Of a DNA stretch of 19,333 nucleotides, positions 1 through 5,823 are shown piece by piece. Position 1 is the first letter of the stretch, and each line of letters starts with the position of its first letter. Origin of the DNA: Jaaginema sp046541115 (GTDB taxonomy: Bacteria; Cyanobacteriota; Cyanobacteriia; Cyanobacteriales; Spirulinaceae). Location of the stretch: positions 1 through 19,333 of the forward strand of contig JBKHDX010000074.1 in the NCBI GenBank assembly GCA_046541115.1. The letters run 5' to 3'. A program made the translations under genes and the position numbers. Below the pieces are notes generated by a model, which saw only the letters and a program-made list of their open reading frames with translations, did no database searches and was not told the DNA's origin.

Positions 1-39
1 GGGTGGGATTCAGGTTGAAGGGAAAAGATCGTACCCACT

Positions 40-110
40 GCGAGTTAATTTTTTCTAACATCTTACCCTCTTGAGGGAAACCCATGTAAAGCTAATAACA
101 TAGAACTCGC
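40..110. other. Possible structured element upstream of usp
   Basis: GCGAGTT at 40-46 is complementary to AACTCGC at 104-110. Inside lies a small hairpin, CCCT (66-69) with AGGG (74-77) closing a CTTG loop. I recognise no riboswitch or known RNA family. The rest of the first 190 bases holds no convincing coding region. It may be a leader of the downstream stress gene or a chance pairing. Confidence 0.2.
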
Positions 111-210
111 GGGCTGCCTCGATCTGATACTAAGGGCGATCGGTAACATGATGATGACAGGTGGGCTGAGTTTCTGTTTTCAATGATATTTGATGTGGAC
201 AGGTCTTATT

Positions 211-738
211 ATGAATAATCCTCAATCTCCCCCCACTTCTGCAACTCAAGAAGCGTCTTCTGGTTTTGCTAAAGTCTTAGTTGCCCTCGATCCTGCTGAT
301 GAGCATCCTAAAGCCTTAGAACAGGCGATCGCGTTTGCCGAACACCATAACAGTCAGTTGATGATTTTTGCTTGTTTGCCGCAACAAATATCTTGGACAA
401 ATCATCAAATTATGGCCAGTCGAGTTGATATTTACGGCGGTACTTATTCCCAAGATATTATCGAACAATCCCAAAAGTTAGCCACTCAAGCCATTGAAGA
501 AACTTTGACTTGGCTACATTCTCTTTATACCGAAGCTTGCGATCGCGGCGTGTCAGCAGAGTTTAATTATCATATTGGCGAACCCGGTGTCCGCATTTGT
601 GCTTATGCTAAAACCTGGGGGGCAGATTTAATTATTGTGGGCCGTCGTGGTTATTCTGGCATACAAGAATTACTTTTGGGCAGTATTAGCAATTATGTTT
701 TACATCATGCCCATTGTTCGGTTTTGATTGTTCAGTAA
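211..738 (+). CDS. Universal stress protein (UspA family)
   Basis: This encodes a single-domain universal stress protein of 175 residues if it starts at the ATG at 211; an in-frame TTG at 190 and ATG at 193 are possible but add residues not typical of the fold. The N-terminal strand KVLVALDPADEHPKA and the C-terminal signature GRRGYSGIQELLLGSISNYV fit the family. The latter matches the G-x2-G-x9-G-S ATP-binding motif, so the protein is probably of the nucleotide-binding class. Such proteins are soluble and form dimers; the physiological role here cannot be read from sequence. It stands alone, and a heptad repeat array starts at the base after its stop codon. Family assignment is firm. Confidence 0.93.
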   Translation: MNNPQSPPTSATQEASSGFAKVLVALDPADEHPKALEQAIAFAEHHNSQLMIFACLPQQISWTNHQIMASRVDIYGGTYSQDIIEQSQKLATQAIEETLTWLHSLYTEACDRGVSAEFNYHIGEPGVRICAYAKTWGADLIIVGRRGYSGIQELLLGSISNYVLHHAHCSVLIVQ

Positions 739-787
739 TGTTGGTTATTGGTTATTGGTTATTGGTTATTGGTTGTTGGTTGTTGGT
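739..787 (+). repeat. Heptad array, 7 x (TRTTGGT), 3' of usp
   Basis: Seven heptamers (TGTTGGT, four TATTGGT, two TGTTGGT) begin at the base immediately after the usp stop codon (736-738). The complement is the AACCAAY family found at 7695-7743 and 13978-14068. This is the STRR type of short tandem repeat known from cyanobacteria. Confidence 0.9.
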
Positions 788-812
788 ATAAACTAAAATT
801 GACTCATTTTAA

Positions 813-854
813 AATTATAAATTGTACATTATACATTGTTAATTATAAATTGTT
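813..854. repeat. AT-rich heptad array overlapping a stop codon
   Basis: Six degenerate heptamers of the kind AATTATA / AATTGTA / CATTATA / CATTGTT. The 13-mer AATTATAAATTGT occurs at 813-825 and again at 841-853, exactly 28 bases (four heptads) apart. The second copy contains the stop codon and last codons of the minus-strand TPR gene that ends at 843. Confidence 0.8.
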
Positions 855-2057
855 TGTTGCGCGTCTAATTTGAGCATTGAAATAAGCCTCACGATAACCG
901 AGAGATTCGGCAATATCTAATCCGGCTTCAAAGAAAGTTAAAGCTTGGTCATAATTTTGCTGTTGTAAATGAATTTTGCCCATGCGATCGTAGGTGTTCA
1001 TCAAACCATAAAAATCCGAGGCAATTTCTTGGACTTTGACTTGTTCGGCATACACTGTTAAAGCATCATTGAGTTGTTCGTAATTTTCGTAAAGTTGCGC
1101 TTGATTTTTTAGGGCTTCGCTGGCATATCCCATCTGACGTTCAGCCCAGGCTAATGTAAAGCTTTGTTCGTATAAAGTAATGGCTTCGTTGGGTTGGTCA
1201 AGAATAGCGTAATCTTGCGCGAGGGAAATTTGAGTAGCGAGGATTTTGGCGGTATCTTGTTTTTTGAGATAACTGGCTAAAAGTTGCTGTTTAATATTAA
1301 TAGCATCTTCGGGTTGTTCGAGTTGGTCGTAAATATACGCTAATTCTTTGAGGTATTGCATGACGTTGAAGTCGTCATACTGATTTCGTACTAACTCTAG
1401 CAACTCGGTATAAACTGCGGCGGCTTCGGGATAGCGAAACCAAGCTAAATACAATTCTCCTAATGCAATTAAGGCTTGTTCTGCGGTGCGTTCGTCGTTA
1501 TTTTCCCGCGCATTTTCGAGGATTTTCTCGTAAATTGTGGCGGCTTTATCAACGGCGCGAATTTGTTGATAAGCTTGGGCTAAACTGCTTAAGAGTTCTT
1601 GATTTTCATCGAGATTTTTCTCGGTTATTTCTCGATCGATTTCATTCAGTCGTTCGTTGATAATTTTGACATCAGGAGTGCGGCTTTGATTCCAAGCAAT
1701 TTGTCCAACTCGTCCTAATGCTTCAATTTCCGATCGCAAGCCTAAAGAACGTCTTAAACGCAGTTCTCGATACCAAATTTGAAAGGCAGTATTGGGGTTT
1801 TCTGCATTTAATTCGGCAGTAGCTTGGGCGTTGAGTTCGTCTACAATGGCTTCTAGGGCTTCGGCTTCAGAAGGGGTGAGGGGACGTTCGGGGTTTTCGA
1901 GGGGAAAAAGGGGATCGCTTTCGCGAATTTCGAGGGGTTCTTCGAGAATTTCTGGGGTTTCCCTTTCGGTTTCTTGTGCGGCTAGGGGGGAAGCAATACC
2001 GACACTAAAAAGGCTAAGGGTGAGTAGCAAAATTAAGCGGGAAGATAGCAGTTTCAT
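843..2057 (-). CDS. Exported TPR-repeat protein
   Basis: The 404-residue product starts with a clear signal peptide: Lys near the start, a Leu-rich core, and a likely cleavage around SPLAAQ (residues 23-28). An acidic, Pro/Glu-rich linker follows (about 29-65). The rest is helical tetratricopeptide repeats; the last contains YDRMGKIHLQQQNYDQALTF followed by FEAGLDIAESLG. TPRs mediate protein-protein contacts, so a periplasmic or envelope scaffold is likely, but no catalytic domain or partner is visible. It lies 175 bp downstream of the methyltransferase gene in the same orientation, with hairpins between, so it is probably a separate transcript. No good Shine-Dalgarno precedes the ATG. Its last codons (Asn-Asn-Leu-stop) fall in a heptad repeat. 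Confidence 0.9.
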   Translation of the reverse strand: MKLLSSRLILLLTLSLFSVGIASPLAAQETERETPEILEEPLEIRESDPLFPLENPERPLTPSEAEALEAIVDELNAQATAELNAENPNTAFQIWYRELRLRRSLGLRSEIEALGRVGQIAWNQSRTPDVKIINERLNEIDREITEKNLDENQELLSSLAQAYQQIRAVDKAATIYEKILENARENNDERTAEQALIALGELYLAWFRYPEAAAVYTELLELVRNQYDDFNVMQYLKELAYIYDQLEQPEDAINIKQQLLASYLKKQDTAKILATQISLAQDYAILDQPNEAITLYEQSFTLAWAERQMGYASEALKNQAQLYENYEQLNDALTVYAEQVKVQEIASDFYGLMNTYDRMGKIHLQQQNYDQALTFFEAGLDIAESLGYREAYFNAQIRRATNNL

Positions 2058-2094
2058 GGGGGTGAATCAGGGTGTTTGTAATGATAGTTAATCT

Positions 2095-2117
2095 GCAAGC
2101 CCTAAAAGACTGACTAC
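2095..2117. repeat. Diverged copy of GCAAGCCCTAAA repeat
   Basis: This 23-mer matches 2161-2183 at 20 of 23 positions in direct orientation, 66 bases away. Both begin GCAAGCCCTAAA and end ACTAC. The unit looks like a dispersed intergenic repeat. Confidence 0.65.
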
Positions 2118-2135
2118 GGACGAAGAAAGTCTTTT
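2104..2135 (-). terminator. Hairpin between methyltransferase and TPR genes
   Basis: AAAAGACT at 2104-2111 pairs perfectly with AGTCTTTT at 2128-2135 across a 16-base loop. It lies downstream of the methyltransferase (minus strand) and upstream of the TPR gene. The T-rich arm on the plus strand continues one more T. Terminator function is plausible but the loop is large. Confidence 0.35.
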
Positions 2136-2160
2136 TATGGGGGTACGATCGATTTAATGG

Positions 2161-2203
2161 GCAAGCCCTAAAGGGCTTACTACAAACCGGGCTTACTACA
2201 AAC
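2161..2203. repeat. GGGCTTACTACAAAC repeats with hairpin
   Basis: AAGCCC TAAA GGGCTT at 2163-2178 is a perfect 6-bp hairpin. The 15-mer GGGCTTACTACAAAC occurs at 2173-2187 and again at 2189-2203. It lies just downstream of the methyltransferase stop on the minus strand, so it may also act as its terminator. Confidence 0.7.
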
Positions 2204-2232
2204 GACGCGATCGCGCTGGGTTGAGTTTCGCG

Positions 2233-3357
2233 TTAGTATAATTCATACTTGAGCAGGGTACAGGGAATCGCACCGTTGTAAACCGGAAGACGCTGAGAAG
2301 CCCGCAGTCCTACTTTCTTGGCCAGTTCTTTATTTCCGGTGAGAATGTACGCTGTCCAGCCTTTAAAACGCTGTTTAAATATATCCCCTAGAAGTTTATA
2401 CAATCCTTCTAATTCTGCGACTTCTCCGACTCGTTTGCCATAGGGAGGATTGCATAAAATAATCCCTGGAGGACTGGGGGGTTGAACGTCGGCCAGTTGG
2501 GCTACGCTAAATTTGAGGCGATCGCGCAAACCGCAATTTTTGGCGTTAATTTCGGCTTGAGCGAGAATATCTGGGTCGCGATCGCTGCCGCCAATAAACG
2601 CTGGAAATTCCCCGATTTGGCTATCTTGGGCGGCTTCGAGGGTGTTTTGCCATAAGGCTTTGTCAAAGTCCGGCCAGCCCTCAAAAGCAAAGCGATCGCG
2701 AAACAATCCGGGAGCAATGTTGAGGGCTTTTAATCCCGCTTCAATGGGAATCGTCCCCGAACCGCACAAGGGATCGAACAAAGGCAACTCAGATCGCCAC
2801 TGTGCCATATCCAGAAGGGCGGCCGCAAGGCTTTCTTTGAGGGGGGCGAGGCCCATGGCAGGACGGTAGCCGCGACGGTGTAAGCTCGTTCCTGAGCTAT
2901 CGAGGCTAAGGGTACAGGTGTTTTTGTAGATGTGAGCATTGATGATGAGATCGGGATCGTGGGTGTCTACACTCGAACGTTTCCCGACGCGATCGCGTTG
3001 TTGGTCTACGATCGCGTTTTTGATTTGCAAGGCGGTAAAATGGCTGTGGTTGAGTTGGCGATTGCTGCCGGTGCAATTCACCGCTAAGGTTTCGTCAGGG
3101 CTGAGATAATCGTCCCAAGCTATCTCTCTCGTGCCGTCGTACAGTTGTTGAGCGTTTCCTGCCGGAATTTCAGCAATGGGCATCAAAACGCGGAAAATGG
3201 TTCTGGCCCAGAGGTTGATGCGATACAATAAAGCGCGATCGCCTCTAAACTGGACTCCGGTAAATTGGGGTTGAATCTCGGTAGCCCCTAATGTTTCTAA
3301 TTCTTGGGCTGCGATCGCTTCTAAACCCCGTGCAACGGTAGCAAAATATTGCGTCAT
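2233..3357 (-). CDS. THUMP-domain class I SAM-dependent RNA methyltransferase (RlmL N-half/YpsC-like)
   Basis: The 374-residue product has an N-terminal ferredoxin-like/THUMP region (about 1-160), which binds RNA, then a Rossmann methyltransferase domain. The SAM motif DPLCGSGT starts at residue 195 and the catalytic NPPY is at 303-306, typical of N2-guanine or N6-adenine methylation of RNA. Size and order match the N-terminal half of E. coli RlmL, which makes m2G2445 in 23S rRNA, and Bacillus YpsC; the RlmK half is absent. The exact target base is inference. The start MTQYFATVARGLEAIAAQEL is typical of the family. No Shine-Dalgarno is present; instead a heptad repeat and alternative hairpins surround the ATG (3354-3387). 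Confidence 0.9.
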   Translation of the reverse strand: MTQYFATVARGLEAIAAQELETLGATEIQPQFTGVQFRGDRALLYRINLWARTIFRVLMPIAEIPAGNAQQLYDGTREIAWDDYLSPDETLAVNCTGSNRQLNHSHFTALQIKNAIVDQQRDRVGKRSSVDTHDPDLIINAHIYKNTCTLSLDSSGTSLHRRGYRPAMGLAPLKESLAAALLDMAQWRSELPLFDPLCGSGTIPIEAGLKALNIAPGLFRDRFAFEGWPDFDKALWQNTLEAAQDSQIGEFPAFIGGSDRDPDILAQAEINAKNCGLRDRLKFSVAQLADVQPPSPPGIILCNPPYGKRVGEVAELEGLYKLLGDIFKQRFKGWTAYILTGNKELAKKVGLRASQRLPVYNGAIPCTLLKYELY

Positions 3358-3387
3358 TGGTCATTGGTCTTATGTACTTACCAATGA
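3354..3387 (-). promoter_or_regulatory. Repeat-based alternative hairpins at methyltransferase start
   Basis: TCATTGGT occurs twice on the plus strand, at 3354-3361 and 3361-3368, sharing one base. The complement ACCAATGA lies at 3380-3387. In the minus-strand transcript the upstream segment can pair with either copy, 8 bp each. Pairing with the 3354-3361 copy buries the AUG (3355-3357); pairing with the other leaves it free. The pairings are read directly; a regulatory role is inference. Confidence 0.4.
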
Positions 3388-3481
3388 TAAAAGACGAATG
3401 GCAAAAGAAGATCGCGATCGCTTTCGGTAATTGCCTTATTCATTATTAACTTATTGACGATTTCGGCAGTTTTTACACCCA

Positions 3482-3712
3482 TTAGGCGGTAACTTTGACA
3501 GCCAGACGTTTGACTTTAGCAGTTTGGGTCAAAGGTAATCCCGGTAAACGACGGCTTAAATTAATATCTAAAGAAGTAATATTATTAAGTTCGAGTTCGA
3601 GTTGTAAATTGGGCATAAACTGATGACAATGACAGCAATACCACGAAATTTTGCGAGCGCGAATATGACGTAATAAAGGATGAGAGCAGCAAGGGCAAGA
3701 GTGTATAGACAT
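3482..3712 (-). CDS. Small zinc-ribbon protein, function unknown
   Basis: A 76-residue protein whose N-terminal half is a compact treble-clef or zinc-ribbon: C6-P-C-C9 and C26-C-H-C29, giving CxxC-x16-CxxC, with extra Cys, His and aromatic residues around (HIRARKISWYCCHCHQFMP). The C-terminal half is basic and Leu-rich without a motif I recognise. It has the best ribosome-binding site in the window, GGAGG at 3721-3725, so this start is secure. It is 48 bp downstream of a receiver-domain gene in the same orientation and probably co-transcribed with it. I recognise no named family; a nucleic-acid or protein-binding role is only suggested by the zinc site. Confidence 0.85.
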   Translation of the reverse strand: MSIHSCPCCSHPLLRHIRARKISWYCCHCHQFMPNLQLELELNNITSLDINLSRRLPGLPLTQTAKVKRLAVKVTA

Positions 3713-3720
3713 AAGGAATT

Positions 3721-3725
3721 CCTCC
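3721..3725 (-). promoter_or_regulatory. Strong Shine-Dalgarno of the zinc-ribbon gene
   Basis: CCTCC on the plus strand reads GGAGG in the transcript (context AGGGAGGAATTCC), 8 bases before the ATG at 3712. It stands out because the neighbouring genes lack clear ribosome-binding sites. Confidence 0.75.
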
Positions 3726-3760
3726 CTAAATAAAATTGACTTAACTGAGGAAAATCGAGC

Positions 3761-4153
3761 TTAAGCTGGACAATAAGTAGGTTGTAAATTTGGAGTTAAA
3801 TATTGGTCGATAATGGCTTTTAAGCAGCTACTTTCGAGGGGAGTTGTTAAAGCTGTATTCGCACCGAGTTCTAGGGCAAGTTCGCTGCTTTTACTATCCG
3901 TTGCAGCCCCCAGAAAAACGATAGGAATCTGACTAGAGTTTGAACTTTGTTTGAGTTTCTTAATCAAAGTATAAATTTCAACGGGTTGAAATTCTAAATG
4001 AATTAAAATCAAATCGGGTTCTAGTTCTCTAGCAAGTCGAGAACCCAACCAGACATCCATAGTTTCAACCAAGTTAATCTTTCTTGCTCTCAAAAAGCCA
4101 TTGAGATAAGAAGCTACTAAGTTATCATTTTCAATCAAAAGTACAGTAAACAT
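3761..4153 (-). CDS. Atypical (pseudo-)receiver domain protein
   Basis: From the ATG at 4153 this is a 130-residue stand-alone CheY-like domain; a TTG at 4189 could add 12 residues but is less likely. Beta1 VLLIENDN carries only part of the acidic cluster (E8, N9, D10). The usual acceptor Asp after beta3 (in ...PDLILLD...) is His52 here (PDLILIHLEF). The conserved Thr/Ser after beta4 is Gly82 in VFLGAATD, and the conserved Lys is Thr104 (ALTTPLE). It therefore cannot be phosphorylated in the normal way and probably signals by protein contact or is constitutive. There is no output domain. It lies between a 208-aa unknown gene and the zinc-ribbon gene, all on the minus strand. Confidence 0.85.
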   Translation of the reverse strand: MFTVLLIENDNLVASYLNGFLRARKINLVETMDVWLGSRLARELEPDLILIHLEFQPVEIYTLIKKLKQSSNSSQIPIVFLGAATDSKSSELALELGANTALTTPLESSCLKAIIDQYLTPNLQPTYCPA

Positions 4154-4199
4154 TTTTCTGAAGCTCAAAAAAGTTAGTCCGAACAGCAATTCAGGGATT

Positions 4200-4814
4200 T
4201 TATTTTCGGGTTGAGTTTAAACTCGCTTCTAAAAGGAAACAATCGCCCGGACAAGAGGATAAACCTAAAGCAGAACTAAAAATCTCTTGCCAAAGTTCAT
4301 TTTGTTTTTGTTGGCTGCATTGCTGAGGAGATTGATTAAGAAGCGCGATCGCGTCTAAATTAATATTCTTTTCTTTTAAAATGAACAGGGCCAGTTGAGT
4401 CGTAAACTCAATAACATCCAGTTCTGGCATCAGATGACCGGGGTCACTTAATAACCAGCGACAAGCCGTAGGATGATTTTCTGCTAACCGATAAATGGCT
4501 TTGAGTAAAACTTTTTCAATCGAAATCGGATTGGCTAAAACCGTTAAAAAATCTTTCAAGGCTTGGAGAGAACTGACATTTTGACTGCGGTAAACAGAAA
4601 CCGCCAGTTCGATATAAGATTCATCAATCGGAAAAGCAGTAACCGCGTGACTGTCGTGGGGTTTGAAGTTATTTTGGCAATCTAACCCTGGAGGTAATTG
4701 CTTCACAGGGTACGACTCGCTAGAATCTAAAGGCGAAGTATTGGCCAACTGTTTCTGAGTTGAGTTGAGGATAGCCCTCGAACAATATTTAGGAGTTTGG
4801 GTTGTTACAAACAT
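4200..4814 (-). CDS. Hypothetical protein, helical
   Basis: I do not recognise this protein (204 residues from the ATG at 4814; an in-frame GTG at 4826 would give 208). The first 60 residues are polar, Ser/Gln/Pro-rich and probably disordered. From about residue 65 to 200 it looks mostly alpha-helical and soluble, with segments such as LQALKDFLTVLANPISIEKV and FTTQLALFILKEKNINLDAI. No signal peptide, membrane segment or catalytic motif is visible. It ends 46 bp before the start of the pseudo-receiver gene, so the two are likely co-transcribed with the zinc-ribbon gene. Codon use and HIP1 content resemble the neighbours. It is divergent from the HAD gene at 4941. Confidence 0.75.
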   Translation of the reverse strand: MFVTTQTPKYCSRAILNSTQKQLANTSPLDSSESYPVKQLPPGLDCQNNFKPHDSHAVTAFPIDESYIELAVSVYRSQNVSSLQALKDFLTVLANPISIEKVLLKAIYRLAENHPTACRWLLSDPGHLMPELDVIEFTTQLALFILKEKNINLDAIALLNQSPQQCSQQKQNELWQEIFSSALGLSSCPGDCFLLEASLNSTRK

Positions 4815-4940
4815 GGTCAACGCCACTCATCGGGTGTTAATACGAAAACTGTAACGAAAGAATGTGAGGATTTTGCGATCGCATTTGGCTTCCCAATCTG
4901 TGAGACGCTGAAGTGTTATTTCTAGAGACCCGAAAAATTC

Positions 4941-5594
4941 ATGCTGAATGCGATTTTATTTGACCTTGACGGCACATTAACCAACACCGACCCCTTGCAC
5001 TTCCAAACCTGGCAAGAAGCCCTAGAAGCGGTAGATATGACCATCGATCGCGAATTTTATGACCGTCATATTTCCGGTCGGGTGAATCCAGAGATTGTCA
5101 AAGATATTTTGCCCCAATTGCCTTTTGAGGAAGGATTGGCGATCGCAGATGATAAAGAAAGGCGATTTCGAGAAATGGGGGCCAATTTGCCACCTTTACC
5201 GGGATTAGACAAAATCTTGGCTTGGACGCAACAACAGCAACTCAAACAAGCCATCGTCACCAATGCACCCCGGAAAAACGCCGAATTTATGCTAAATGCC
5301 CTCGATCTCCAAAAAACCTTTCCGATCGTAGTTTTAGCTGAAGATACCCCAGCCGGAAAGCCCGATCCTGCCCCTTATCAAGTCGCATTAGACAAATTGC
5401 AAGTTAAACCCGAAAACGCGATCGCCTTTGAAGACTCCCCTTCTGGTGTAAAATCGGCAGCAACGGCGGGGATTTACACCATTGGTATTACCTCAACCCA
5501 CACCCCCGAAAATCTCACAAAAGCTGGGGCCGTTTGGACTATTGACGATTTTACAGCGACTCGGCTTTGGGATTATCTGGCAACGTTGGTATAG
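4941..5594 (+). CDS. HAD-superfamily hydrolase, beta-phosphoglucomutase-like
   Basis: The 217-residue product has all four HAD motifs. Motif I is FDLDGTLTNTD, with nucleophile Asp8 and general acid/base Asp10. Motif II Thr107 lies in VTNAP, motif III Lys140 in AGKPDP, and motif IV Glu164-Asp165 in FEDSPSG. The helical cap between residues 15 and 85 (PLHFQTWQEAL, ISGRVNPEI) is the subfamily I type of beta-phosphoglucomutase and related sugar-phosphate phosphatases. It is probably a cytoplasmic phosphatase or mutase on a small phosphorylated metabolite; substrate cannot be deduced. It is a single gene, divergent from the 4814 gene across a 126-bp spacer with a HIP1 site, and convergent with trpE. 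Confidence 0.9.
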   Translation: MLNAILFDLDGTLTNTDPLHFQTWQEALEAVDMTIDREFYDRHISGRVNPEIVKDILPQLPFEEGLAIADDKERRFREMGANLPPLPGLDKILAWTQQQQLKQAIVTNAPRKNAEFMLNALDLQKTFPIVVLAEDTPAGKPDPAPYQVALDKLQVKPENAIAFEDSPSGVKSAATAGIYTIGITSTHTPENLTKAGAVWTIDDFTATRLWDYLATLV

Positions 5595-5632
5595 TTGAAA
5601 AACGCGCTTTAGGGCGATGGGTTGAGGTATTA

Positions 5633-5663
5633 GAACCCCGGTTTTTTCAAAAAACTGGGATTC
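5633..5663 (+). terminator. Hairpin 3' of the HAD gene
   Basis: CCCGGTTTTTT (5637-5647) pairs with AAAAAACTGGG (5649-5659) with one G-T wobble. Outer GAA/TTC extends it, bulging a C-A pair. The loop is a single C, so the top opens to a few bases. It lies 39 bp after the HAD stop and resembles intergenic hairpins common in cyanobacteria. Likely a terminator for the plus-strand gene. Confidence 0.55.
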
Positions 5664-5709
5664 TGGTTGTACTACATTTGTTTTTGTCCTGAAAAAATTG
5701 AGAGGGGCT

Positions 5710-5737
5710 ATTCCACGTTATACCCATAACGGGGAAT
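5710..5737. terminator. Second hairpin between HAD gene and trpE
   Basis: ATTCCACGTTAT (5710-5721) pairs with ATAACGGGGAAT (5726-5737): 11 of 12 pairs, one A-G mismatch, ACCC loop. It lies between two convergent genes and could serve either strand. Confidence 0.5.
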
Positions 5738-5790
5738 AATGACCTGAAACCACGAGTTTTCGTAGTTTCGGGGTTCGCTTTCAGGTCATT
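5738..5790 (-). terminator. Long inverted repeat 3' of trpE
   Basis: AATGACCTGAAA (5738-5749) and TTTCAGGTCATT (5779-5790) are perfect 12-bp arms around 29 bases. A competing inner hairpin, GAAACCACGA (5746-5755) with TCGTAGTTTC (5760-5769), pairs 9 of 10 and shares bases with the outer arm. Its position 34 bp past the trpE stop suggests termination. Confidence 0.55.
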
Positions 5791-5823
5791 GATTAGCCAA
5801 GATTATACTTCTGTCCTCAAATC

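Noticed and set aside
1..189. tRNA or other known RNA gene in the left edge
   Set aside because: No cloverleaf, anticodon arm or TPsiC-like sequence can be assembled, and no known riboswitch core is seen.
1792..2091. Plus-strand open frame inside the TPR gene
   Set aside because: It is antisense to a well-supported TPR protein with a signal peptide, has a Ser/Arg-rich composition without motifs, and is a shadow frame.
4154..4189. Longer pseudo-receiver from a TTG start
   Set aside because: The extra 12 residues precede the normal beta1 start of a receiver; the ATG at 4153 gives MFTVLLIEND, a typical beginning.
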